In this document: positions 38,833 through 46,048 of the stretch, one piece after another | How the letters are laid out: each line of letters begins with the position of its first letter | Position numbering within the stretch: position 1 is the stretch's first letter | Origin: Knoellia flava TL1 | GTDB lineage: Bacteria; Actinomycetota; Actinomycetes; Actinomycetales; Dermatophilaceae | DNA length: 64,000 nucleotides | Direction: 5' to 3' | Assembly: GCF_000768675.1 (NCBI RefSeq) | Contig: NZ_AVPI01000011.1 | Location: 1 to 64,000 of the forward strand | The notes under the pieces: generated by a model | Seen by the model: only the letters and a program-made list of their open reading frames with translations | Told to the model about the DNA's origin: nothing | Databases searched by the model: none | Made by a program: the position numbers and the translations under genes

Positions 38833-40203
38833 ATGGTGAAAGTTGCCAACGATCCGGCCGCTCAGGCCCAGCAGTTGCCATCCGCAGGGCCGGGGACGGT
38901 CGAGGACGGAGCGACCGTCGAGTCGCTGCGGCGCGTCGTCGACCACCAGGCCGAGCTGCTGCGTCGCGAGGACGAGGTCAACCGAATCCTCGTCCAGACC
39001 GTGCTGCGCGGCGGGTCCCTCGGTGACCTGTGCGAGTCGCTCGTCGAGCTCTTCGGCGGTGTCGCGCTCGTGGCGACGACCGACGGTCGCGTGCTCACGA
39101 CCGCAGGTGCCGAGGCCGACGTCGAGACGGTGCTCGGGCTCGACTGCTTCGACCGCACCGGACGGCTCATCGTCGAGCACGAGCCGGTGGGCGTGCGCGA
39201 GCCCGGGGTCGCGAGGTCCGAGCGCACGATGGTCCGGATCGTCGCCGGCACGTCCGACCACGGGCTGCTCGCGGTCTTCACGCCCGGTGAGGTGCTGACG
39301 ACGACCGACGTGCACGGGCTCGAGCGGGCGGCGACGGTCGCGGCGCTCGCCATCACCAAGGAGCAGGCTGTCTCGGCGGTCGAGGGCAAGTACCGCGCCG
39401 AGTTCCTGCGCGACACGCTCGTCGGGCGTGTCGGGGCGCCGGCCGAGGCGGTGGCCCACGCGGCCTCGCTCGGGTGGGACCTCGACCGCCGGATGGTCGT
39501 CGTCGTCGCGGAGACCGACGAGGACGACTCGCACACCTCGCGGGCCAGCGAGGAGGTCCGCTCGCTCCAGGACCGGTTCGTGAGGGCCTGGGTGCAGGCG
39601 GTGCGGACGCGCGAGCCCAAGGCCCCGGTCGCCGGCTTCTCGCAGGAGGTCGTCGCGCTCATGCCGGCGCCGTGTGGCGGCGACGGTGAGCAGGACGCGG
39701 TCATGCGGTCGGTCGGCGAGGTCATCAAGGTCGTGCGCGGCGACGGGGGCGGCGGGCGGCGCTCCTTCTCGACCGGGGTGTCGCGGCCGGTCGAGTCGGT
39801 GGCGGAGATTCCGCGGGCCTACTCCGAGGCGCTGCGTGCGGTCGCCGTCGGGCGGCAGATGCAGGGCGAGTCTGCGGTCATGCACTTCGACGCGCTCGGC
39901 ATCTATCGGCTGCTCTCGCTCATTCCCGACTCGGCGGACCTGCGGGCCTTCGTCGACGAGGCACTCGGCGATCTCGCGACCGACGACCAGACGTCCTACG
40001 CGGACCTGCGCCAGACGCTCCAGGTCCTGCTCGACACCAACCTCAACGTCGCCGAGACCGCGCGCATCCTCTTCTTCCACTACAACACGCTGCGCTACCG
40101 CATCGCCAAGCTCGAGCAGATGCTCGGCCCCTTCACGACCGACCCGCAGCTCCGCCTGACGCTCGCCCTCGCCCTCCGGATCCGCCAGATGCGCGGCGTC
40201 TGA
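38833..40203 (+). CDS. PucR/CdaR-family transcriptional regulator
   Basis: 456-residue activator-type regulator with an N-terminal sensory region (GAF-like, roughly 30-180), a GGDEF-like middle domain, and a C-terminal PucR helix-turn-helix: LLDTNLNVAETARILFFHYNTLRYRIAKLEQMLG near the end is diagnostic. PucR relatives regulate purine and allantoin use, fitting control of the divergent allHFG operon. A TACTCT box lies 6 bases before the ATG, so leaderless. A hairpin at 40219-40291 follows the stop. Confidence 0.9.
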   Translation: MVKVANDPAAQAQQLPSAGPGTVEDGATVESLRRVVDHQAELLRREDEVNRILVQTVLRGGSLGDLCESLVELFGGVALVATTDGRVLTTAGAEADVETVLGLDCFDRTGRLIVEHEPVGVREPGVARSERTMVRIVAGTSDHGLLAVFTPGEVLTTTDVHGLERAATVAALAITKEQAVSAVEGKYRAEFLRDTLVGRVGAPAEAVAHAASLGWDLDRRMVVVVAETDEDDSHTSRASEEVRSLQDRFVRAWVQAVRTREPKAPVAGFSQEVVALMPAPCGGDGEQDAVMRSVGEVIKVVRGDGGGGRRSFSTGVSRPVESVAEIPRAYSEALRAVAVGRQMQGESAVMHFDALGIYRLLSLIPDSADLRAFVDEALGDLATDDQTSYADLRQTLQVLLDTNLNVAETARILFFHYNTLRYRIAKLEQMLGPFTTDPQLRLTLALALRIRQMRGV

Positions 40204-40218
40204 CCCCCACCCCCTTTG

Positions 40219-40291
40219 CGACTTATTGCCCAAAAGCGACACTTTTCGCGGCCGAAAGGCCGCGAAAGTGTCGCTTTTGGGCAATAAGTCG
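40219..40291. terminator. hairpin with CGACTTATTGC ends, copy 3
   Basis: The longest copy: about 35-bp arms starting at 40219 and ending at 40291, with one bulged A, closing on a GAAA loop. It lies 15 bases after the PucR stop and 28 bases before the convergent DUF1479 stop, where it can serve both genes. The inner stem (AAAAGCGACACTTT) is unrelated to the other copies. Confidence 0.75.
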
Positions 40292-40319
40292 GGGTGTGCG
40301 AGCGCGGGTGTGGGGCGGG

Positions 40320-41606
40320 TCAGTCCGAGAGGCCGAGGCCGCGGCGGCCGATCTCGTTGAGCTGCTCGGGCTGGAACCGCCCCTCCCAGTCGCGCTCGTA
40401 GTGCTCCTCGGGGAAGTCGCCCGGGCTGGAACCGGTGAGGAAGGCCTCGCGCACGGACACGGCATACGCCTCGTTGCGGGGGCACCACGGCGCGGCGGGG
40501 ATGTACATGACGTTGCCCCAGCCGACCTGGTCCTCGACCTCGGCCACCGAGTGGATGAGGTCGCAGTGCCACCAGACGGTATCGCCGGCCTGCACGTCCG
40601 GGATGCCCGAGACGGCCTCCATGAGCAGCGGGTGCCACTTCCACGAGATGGGGAAGGTCTGGTTGTGCGCGATGCCGCAGAGCTCGTCGTCGGCGACGTC
40701 GTCGAGCAGCGGGCGCAGCATGAGGTAGGCCATCGCCTCCGGGATCGGCACGGTGTGGAGCACGCCTTGGTCGTGGCCCATGTCCGACAGCGCGGTCCAG
40801 CCCTGGAAGGTGCGGAAGGCCGAGCACATCGTCGACGCCGGGTAGTTCACCGCGTCGGTGCGGTGGGCGGCGTCCCAGGGGTCGTAGCTCTCGACGTCGC
40901 CGGAGAAGAGGTGCCGGAACACCTGCTGGTAGCCCTGCGTCATGTAGAGGTCGATCGACCCCGTGTCGAGGTGGGTGCCGAGGCCCGCGGAGTCGGTGCC
41001 CGGGGGGCGGCGACGGATGCGGTCGGGGTAGAGCGAGTCGCGCTCGGGGTCGAACCACTGCCGGCCCTCGGACTCGTGCTTCCACTGACTGTTGAGGAAG
41101 GCCTGGACCGCGGCCATGCGCGGGCTCTGGCGCGCTTCCATCTGCGGCTGCGACCAGTAGATCGGGTAGATCTCGGGCGTGCTCTCGACGCTCGCGAAGA
41201 AGTCGTCGGCAGGGCCGGTGTACTTCTCGAAGAAGTTGTTGCGCGTCGTGTAGTCGACGATGTCGCGGTCCCACTGGAGCGCCTGCTCGTGCGGGAACGT
41301 GCCGCGCACGACGGCGCAGCCGCGCTCCTTGACCTTGGCGACGAGATCCGCGGGCACCGTGCCCGCCTCGATGTCGGCGAAGTCGATGACAGGCCAGACC
41401 TGCTCGCCGGCCTCGCGCTCGGCCTTGATCGTCTCGACGCGACGCGCGATGCGGGCCTCGAGGTCGGCGAACACCTCCTCGACCGAGCGGCCGCTCGCTG
41501 CGATACGCGCGCGCAGCGCTCGCTTGATCTCGACCGTGGCGCCCGTGACGTCCTCGGGCTTGGTCTCCCAGTGTGGCAGCGGCTGGGTCTCGACGTTCGC
41601 GGTCAT
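40320..41606 (-). CDS. DUF1479 (YbiU-like) putative iron/2-oxoglutarate-type oxygenase
   Basis: 428-residue DUF1479 protein related in fold to Fe(II)/2-oxoglutarate dioxygenases. A likely metal triad is H212-x-D214 in GLGTHLDTGSID with H347 or H352 in WWHCDLIHSV. CAVVRGTFPHEQA is the usual N-terminal strand. The ATG at 41606 (MTANVETQ) is preceded by AGAGGAG about 12 bases upstream. It is divergent from a ROK repressor, and two matching operator sites lie between them, so repression by that protein is likely. The substrate is unknown; sugar or nucleoside induction is suggested only by the ROK partner. Confidence 0.82.
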   Translation of the reverse strand: MTANVETQPLPHWETKPEDVTGATVEIKRALRARIAASGRSVEEVFADLEARIARRVETIKAEREAGEQVWPVIDFADIEAGTVPADLVAKVKERGCAVVRGTFPHEQALQWDRDIVDYTTRNNFFEKYTGPADDFFASVESTPEIYPIYWSQPQMEARQSPRMAAVQAFLNSQWKHESEGRQWFDPERDSLYPDRIRRRPPGTDSAGLGTHLDTGSIDLYMTQGYQQVFRHLFSGDVESYDPWDAAHRTDAVNYPASTMCSAFRTFQGWTALSDMGHDQGVLHTVPIPEAMAYLMLRPLLDDVADDELCGIAHNQTFPISWKWHPLLMEAVSGIPDVQAGDTVWWHCDLIHSVAEVEDQVGWGNVMYIPAAPWCPRNEAYAVSVREAFLTGSSPGDFPEEHYERDWEGRFQPEQLNEIGRRGLGLSD

Positions 41607-41640
41607 CCTCGACCACTCCTCTGTGCTCGCTCGTTCATTG

Positions 41641-41655
41641 GTAAGGAGTCCTGAC
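41641..41655. promoter_or_regulatory. candidate ROK operator, site 1
   Basis: GTAAGGAGTCCTGAC fits the pseudo-palindrome GTNAGGA-N-TCCTNAC. It lies 35 bases upstream of the DUF1479 ATG, over its presumed promoter. A second copy in opposite orientation lies at 41699-41713. Confidence 0.65.
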
Positions 41656-41698
41656 GTGAACTCGGTCCGCCGAGCGTAGCGGCAGCCTCTGCTATTTT

Positions 41699-41713
41699 GC
41701 AAGGACTCCTAAC
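41699..41713. promoter_or_regulatory. candidate ROK operator, site 2
   Basis: GCAAGGACTCCTAAC, whose complement reads GTTAGGAGTCCTTGC, matches site 1 at 12 of 15 positions and keeps AGGAGTCCT intact. It lies one base after a TATTTT -10 box (41693-41698) and 13 bases before the ROK gene start, suiting autoregulation. Confidence 0.65.
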
Positions 41714-41726
41714 GAAAGGACGGCCC

Positions 41727-42875
41727 GTGCCCACCGACCTGCCCTCGCTCGACCTGCTCCGCTCGCTCAGCGACCGGCACGTCCTCGCGGCCGTCGCCGC
41801 CGCGGGTCGGCTCACCCGGGCCGGTGCCGCCACGACCACGGGCCTGTCCAAGCCCACCGTCTCGCAGAGCGTGGCCCGCCTCCTCGATCTCGGCGTCCTC
41901 GTCGAGGGCGAGCGCACGGCGGGCGGGCGCGGCCGGGCCGGCACCTACCTCACCGTCAACGACGCCGCCGGATGCGCCCTCGCCGTCCAGGCCGGCCCCG
42001 AGGGCGTCGTCGGCGAGGTCCTCGCCCTCGACGGCCGGATCCTCGCGACCCGTCGCCGCGCCCTGCACGCACCCGTCACCCCGGGTTCACTCGGCCGTGC
42101 CCTCACCGCCGTATGCCGTGCGCTCACCGAGGACTCCCCCGGCCCGGTTCGCGCCGCCGCAGTGTCGGTCGCCGACCCCGTCGACCGGCGCACCGGCCGG
42201 GTCGTCGAGCTGCCCGAGAGCCCGTTCCTCGTCGGCGAGCTCGACCCGGTCGGGCTTCTGGCCGACGTCCTCCCCGTCCGCCCGGTCGTCGACAACGACG
42301 TGAGCTGGGCCCTGCTCGCCGAGCGCACCGAGGGCACCGCGCAGGGCGTCGACGACGTGCTCCACCTCTATCTCGACGAGGGCATGGGCGCCGCGATGTG
42401 GGCCGGCGGCCGCCCCCTCCACGGCGCCCGTGGGCTCGCCGGCGAGATCGCCTACTCCCGCACCTTTGTCCGCGACCGAACCAGCCGCACGACCAGGAGC
42501 GGCACCCTCATGGAGTGCGTCGCGGCACTCGGCTACCTCACGGACGGCGCGAAGTCCATCGACGTCGCCTCACTCCTCGAGGACCTCGACCGCGGCACCG
42601 GCCAGGCCCGCACCCTCGCCGGCGCGGTCGCCGAGGTGGCACTCGCCCAGGCCTACCTGCTCGACCCCGAACTGGTCGTGCTCAGCGGACGCTGGGGACG
42701 GCATACCGGGATCGTCGAGGCGGTGACCACGGTGCTCGGCGACGCGGGAGGGGTGGCGACCACCGTCGCAGTGGCGCAGGTGACCGACGACGCGCCCCTC
42801 ACCGGAGCCCGAATCTTCGCCCTCGGCGAGTTGCTCGCGACTTGGTCCGCCGAGCCGGGCGGCGTGCCACGATGA
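41727..42875 (+). CDS. ROK-family transcriptional repressor
   Basis: 382 residues: an N-terminal winged helix (residues ~10-65, RAGAATTTGLSKPTVSQSVARLLDLGVL) fused to a ROK sugar-kinase-like domain with VVDNDVSWALLAER and MGAAMWAGGRPLHGARGLAGEIAY. The usual zinc-binding Cys cluster of ROK proteins is not obvious; a single Cys appears in MECVAALG. GTG at 41727 follows GAAAGGA. It is divergent from the DUF1479 gene, with two candidate operators in the gap. Ligand unknown, typically a sugar or amino sugar. Confidence 0.88.
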   Translation: MPTDLPSLDLLRSLSDRHVLAAVAAAGRLTRAGAATTTGLSKPTVSQSVARLLDLGVLVEGERTAGGRGRAGTYLTVNDAAGCALAVQAGPEGVVGEVLALDGRILATRRRALHAPVTPGSLGRALTAVCRALTEDSPGPVRAAAVSVADPVDRRTGRVVELPESPFLVGELDPVGLLADVLPVRPVVDNDVSWALLAERTEGTAQGVDDVLHLYLDEGMGAAMWAGGRPLHGARGLAGEIAYSRTFVRDRTSRTTRSGTLMECVAALGYLTDGAKSIDVASLLEDLDRGTGQARTLAGAVAEVALAQAYLLDPELVVLSGRWGRHTGIVEAVTTVLGDAGGVATTVAVAQVTDDAPLTGARIFALGELLATWSAEPGGVPR

Positions 42876-43040
42876 CGCCTGTGACAGCCGTGTGACACGT
42901 GCCACCCCGAGTTGCCAACGGTTCACGGGCTCCCCTGTCACGAATTGACGAATGCCCCCGCAGGACCGCCCAACTAGCGTCCTGTGAAACCACGACGACG
43001 TGACTCCCTGCCCGTCGTCCGCTGAAGAAAGTAGGCACAG
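42876..43040 (+). promoter_or_regulatory. promoter region of the nucleobase permease gene
   Basis: Two direct TGTGACA words (42880-42886, 42891-42897) and an inverted CTGTCAC near 42935 precede TTGACG (42945-42950). A TAGCGT box at 42975-42980 could be the -10, giving a leader of about 55 bases that ends in a GAAGAAAGTAGG ribosome-binding region. The TTGACG-TAGCGT spacing (24) is too long for a normal pair. The repeated words are a candidate regulator site. Confidence 0.35.
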
Positions 43041-44552
43041 ATGGCACTTGGGCTCGGCTGGAAGGTCAAGGAGGGCGCGCTCGGACTCGACGAGGTCGTT
43101 GCGCCCGACGAGCGTCTGGACTGGGGACGCACCGTGGGCCTCGGCGCGCAGCACGTCGTCGCGATGTTCGGCGCAACGTTCGTCTTCCCGCTCGTCATGG
43201 GTCTCAACCCGCAGCTCGCCATCATGATGAGCGGCATCGCGACGATCGCGTTCCTGCTCATCGTCCAGGGCCGAGTGCCGAGCTACCTCGGCACGTCCGC
43301 CGCGTTCGTCGGCGGAGTCGCAGCGATCCGCGCCCAGGGCGGCGACTCCTCCGAGGTCACCGGAGCGATCCTCGTCGCGGGCCTCGTGCTGGCCCTCGTC
43401 GGTCTCGCCATCCACTTCGTCGGGTCGAGCGTCCTGCACAAGGTGCTGCCGCCGGTGGTCACGGGTGCCGTCGTCATGCTCATCGGCTTCAACCTCGCGC
43501 CGGTCGTCGCCAACATCTACTGGCCCCAGGACCAGTGGGTGGCGCTGGCGACGATGCTCTTCACGATCGTCTGCGCCGTCGCGTTCAAGGGCTTCATCAG
43601 CCGCATCGCGATCTTCCTCGCGCTCATCTTCGGCACCGCCCTCTCGTGGATCCTCGACAGGACCGTCGGCCAGATCAACTCCGTCCTCGGCGGCGCGACC
43701 GAGGCCACCGACCACTTCCGCTGGAACACCGACGGCATCGGCGACGCGGCTTGGTTCGGCTTCCCGGCCAAGACGATTTTCAACAGCGACGGCACCGAGG
43801 TCGCCGGCTGGCACGGCCCGAGCTTCTCGACCGCTGCCATCCTCCTCGTGCTGCCCGCCGTGATCGCCCTCATCGCCGAGAACACCGGGCACGTCAAGGC
43901 CGTCGCCGAGATGACCGGCGCCGACCTCGACAAGGACATGGGCCGCGCCATCGGTGCGGACGGCGTCGGCACGATGATCGCCAGCGCCGTCGGCGGCTCC
44001 CCCACGACGACCTACGCCGAGAACATCGGGGTCATGGCCGCGACCCGCGTCTACTCGACCGCGGCCTACTACGTGGCGGCCATCGTCGCCATCCTCTTCG
44101 GCCTTTCGCCCAAGTTCGGCGCACTCGTGGCGTCGGTGCCCGGTGGCGTCCTCGGCGGCATCACCGTCGTGCTCTACGGCATGATCGGCCTGCTCGGCGC
44201 CAAGATCTGGAAGGAGAACGGCGTCGACTTCGCGAACCCGATCAACCTCGTCCCCGTCGCGGCCGGCATCGTCATCGGCATCGGTGACGTCAAGATGAAG
44301 TTCTCCGACGACTTCACCCTGAGCGGCATCGCCCTCGGCACGATCGTCGCCATCGGCGCCTTCCACCTGGCCCGCGCCATCGCGCCCGCCGACCTGCGCC
44401 ATCGCGCAGACGGCGTCGGCCCCGCCGGAGGCACGGCGATCGCCACCGGCGACCGGGTCTACGGTGACGAGGACGGCATCGACGACCTCTACCAGTCGGG
44501 CTACCCGGGCGACGAGGGTCGTCGCGACCCCGATCGCGACCGCCGCGTCTGA
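43041..44552 (+). CDS. NCS2-family nucleobase permease (uracil/xanthine, UraA-like)
   Basis: 503-residue transporter with 12-14 hydrophobic helices. NCS2 landmarks are GLGAQHVVAMFGATFVFP at the start of TM1, PSYLGTSAAFVGG, ALIAENTGHVKAV (the helix-8 Glu that binds the base), and SAVGGSPTTTYAENIGV in helix 10. The hydrophilic C-terminal 50 residues are Asp/Arg-rich. It heads the cluster of the molybdenum hydroxylase genes and probably imports their substrate, a purine or pyrimidine; UraA-like features (PTTTYAENIG) favour uracil or a related pyrimidine. A GC-rich hairpin follows the stop. Confidence 0.93.
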   Translation: MALGLGWKVKEGALGLDEVVAPDERLDWGRTVGLGAQHVVAMFGATFVFPLVMGLNPQLAIMMSGIATIAFLLIVQGRVPSYLGTSAAFVGGVAAIRAQGGDSSEVTGAILVAGLVLALVGLAIHFVGSSVLHKVLPPVVTGAVVMLIGFNLAPVVANIYWPQDQWVALATMLFTIVCAVAFKGFISRIAIFLALIFGTALSWILDRTVGQINSVLGGATEATDHFRWNTDGIGDAAWFGFPAKTIFNSDGTEVAGWHGPSFSTAAILLVLPAVIALIAENTGHVKAVAEMTGADLDKDMGRAIGADGVGTMIASAVGGSPTTTYAENIGVMAATRVYSTAAYYVAAIVAILFGLSPKFGALVASVPGGVLGGITVVLYGMIGLLGAKIWKENGVDFANPINLVPVAAGIVIGIGDVKMKFSDDFTLSGIALGTIVAIGAFHLARAIAPADLRHRADGVGPAGGTAIATGDRVYGDEDGIDDLYQSGYPGDEGRRDPDRDRRV

Positions 44553-44561
44553 GACCACGCC

Positions 44562-44598
44562 GCCGCCCCGCCCGGGGCCCGACCCCGGGCGGGGCGGC
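44562..44598 (+). terminator. GC-rich hairpin after the permease gene
   Basis: Perfect 16-bp arms (44562-44577 and 44583-44598) composed only of G and C, with a CCCGA loop, 9 bases after the permease stop. It separates the permease from the hydroxylase operon, which starts 38 bases later. Confidence 0.72.
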
Positions 44599-44636
44599 GC
44601 CATTCCCCCCAACGAGCAGCAGGTAGGAGCCTCCAC

Positions 44637-45530
44637 GTGAAACCGGCACCGTTCGTGCACCACTCCCCGCGCGCCCTCGACGAGGCCGTCGCGGTCCTCG
44701 CCGAGGTGGGGCACGACGGCAAGGTCCTCGCCGGGGGGCAGAGCCTCATCCCCGTGCTCAACATGCGGCTCGCCCAGCCCGCGCACCTCGTCGACATCAA
44801 CCGGGTGGCGGGTCTGGACACCGTGACCGTCACGGACACGCACGTCCGGGTCGGTGCCATCGTCCGGCACGCGCAGCTCGAGAAGCACGACGAGGCGTAT
44901 GCCGTCCTCCCCCTCCTGCGTCAGGCGCTCCGCAACGTGGCCCATCCGGCGATCCGCAACCGGGGCACGACCGTCGGCTCGATCGCCCACGCCGACGCAG
45001 CCGGCGAGATGCCCTCAGTGGCCGTCGTCACCGACGCGGTCATCGAGGCCGTCGGGCCCCGTGGCCGACGCGAGATCGCGGCCGGCGAGTTCTTCGAGGG
45101 GCCGCTCCAGACGGTGCTCGAGGCCGACGAGCTCGTCGAGGCGGTGCGGTTCGGGCGCCTCGCGCCCGGGACGCGCACGACGTTCGTCGAGTCCGCACGC
45201 CGCCACGGTGACTACGCCCTCGCCGGGCTGGGCCTCGCGGTCGACGTCGAGGGCGCCGGCGCGGACGCCGTCGTCAGAAGCGCTCGCGCGTCCTACGTCT
45301 CCGTCACCGACATCCCGGTGGTCGTCGACCTCACCGACGCCGTTGCGGGACAGCCGGTCTCGTCGCCGGACTGGAGCGCGGTCGAGGACCTCGTGCAGGC
45401 CGCCATCGCGCCGGAGGCCGACATCCATGCGAGCAGCGACTACCGGCGCGCCCTCGCGGCCGAGCTCACTCGCCGCGCCCTGACCTCACTCACCACCGAG
45501 ACCATCGAGTCCACCGGAGGAGCGGCATGA
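44637..45530 (+). CDS. molybdenum hydroxylase FAD-binding subunit (XdhB/CoxM family)
   Basis: 297-residue FAD subunit passing electrons from the Mo/FeS subunits. The two FAD motifs are LAGGQSLIPVLNMRL (residues ~32-46) and RNRGTTVGSIAHADAAGEMP (~108-127). The start is GTG after a purine-rich GCAGGTAGGAG stretch. It ends in an ATGA overlap with the iron-sulfur subunit. Subunit order FAD-FeS-Mo is that of the CO dehydrogenase/xanthine dehydrogenase family. Confidence 0.93.
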   Translation: MKPAPFVHHSPRALDEAVAVLAEVGHDGKVLAGGQSLIPVLNMRLAQPAHLVDINRVAGLDTVTVTDTHVRVGAIVRHAQLEKHDEAYAVLPLLRQALRNVAHPAIRNRGTTVGSIAHADAAGEMPSVAVVTDAVIEAVGPRGRREIAAGEFFEGPLQTVLEADELVEAVRFGRLAPGTRTTFVESARRHGDYALAGLGLAVDVEGAGADAVVRSARASYVSVTDIPVVVDLTDAVAGQPVSSPDWSAVEDLVQAAIAPEADIHASSDYRRALAAELTRRALTSLTTETIESTGGAA

Positions 45531-46048
45531 CCGACCTCGACCAGACCGCTCCAGCGACCGTCGACGTCACCCTGCGCGTCAACGGCGTCGAGCACACCCG
45601 CACCGTCGAGCCACGCCGGCTCCTCTCCGACTTCCTGCGCCACGACCTGCGGCTCACCGGCACCCACGTCGGCTGCGAGCACGGCGTCTGCGGCGCCTGC
45701 ACCGTCCTCGTCGACGGCGACCCGATGCGCTCCTGCCTCATGTTCGCGGTGTCGGCCCAGGAGCACGAGATCACGACGGTCGAGGGGCTCGGCACCCAGG
45801 ACTCCATGGGTCCGGTGCAGCAGGCGTTCGTCGAGTGCCACGGCCTCCAGTGCGGCTTCTGCACACCGGGGTTCGTCACGACGATCACCGCCTTCATCGC
45901 CGAGAACCCCGACCCGACGATCGACGAGGCGCGTGAGGCCGTCTCGGGCAACCTCTGCCGCTGCACCGGCTACCAGAACATCTGCAAGGCCGTCGTCCGC
46001 GCCGCCGAGATCACCCGGGAGCGCGCCGACGAGGATGGTGCGCGGTGA
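45527..46048 (+). CDS. molybdenum hydroxylase [2Fe-2S] subunit (XdhC/CoxS family)
   Basis: 173-residue two-cluster protein. The plant-ferredoxin-type cluster is in CEHGVCGACTVLVDG plus the Cys in RSCLMF; the second, helical cluster uses CGFCTPG and NLCRCTGYQNI. An ~10-residue N-terminal extension precedes the core. Both ends overlap neighbours (ATGA and GTGA), so the three subunits are translationally coupled in stoichiometric order. Confidence 0.95.
   Translation: MTDLDQTAPATVDVTLRVNGVEHTRTVEPRRLLSDFLRHDLRLTGTHVGCEHGVCGACTVLVDGDPMRSCLMFAVSAQEHEITTVEGLGTQDSMGPVQQAFVECHGLQCGFCTPGFVTTITAFIAENPDPTIDEAREAVSGNLCRCTGYQNICKAVVRAAEITRERADEDGAR

Noticed and set aside
38746-41616. A 956-codon minus-strand open frame spanning the PucR gene and the DUF1479 gene
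   Set aside because: It runs through a palindromic hairpin and two real genes in other frames and resembles no family.
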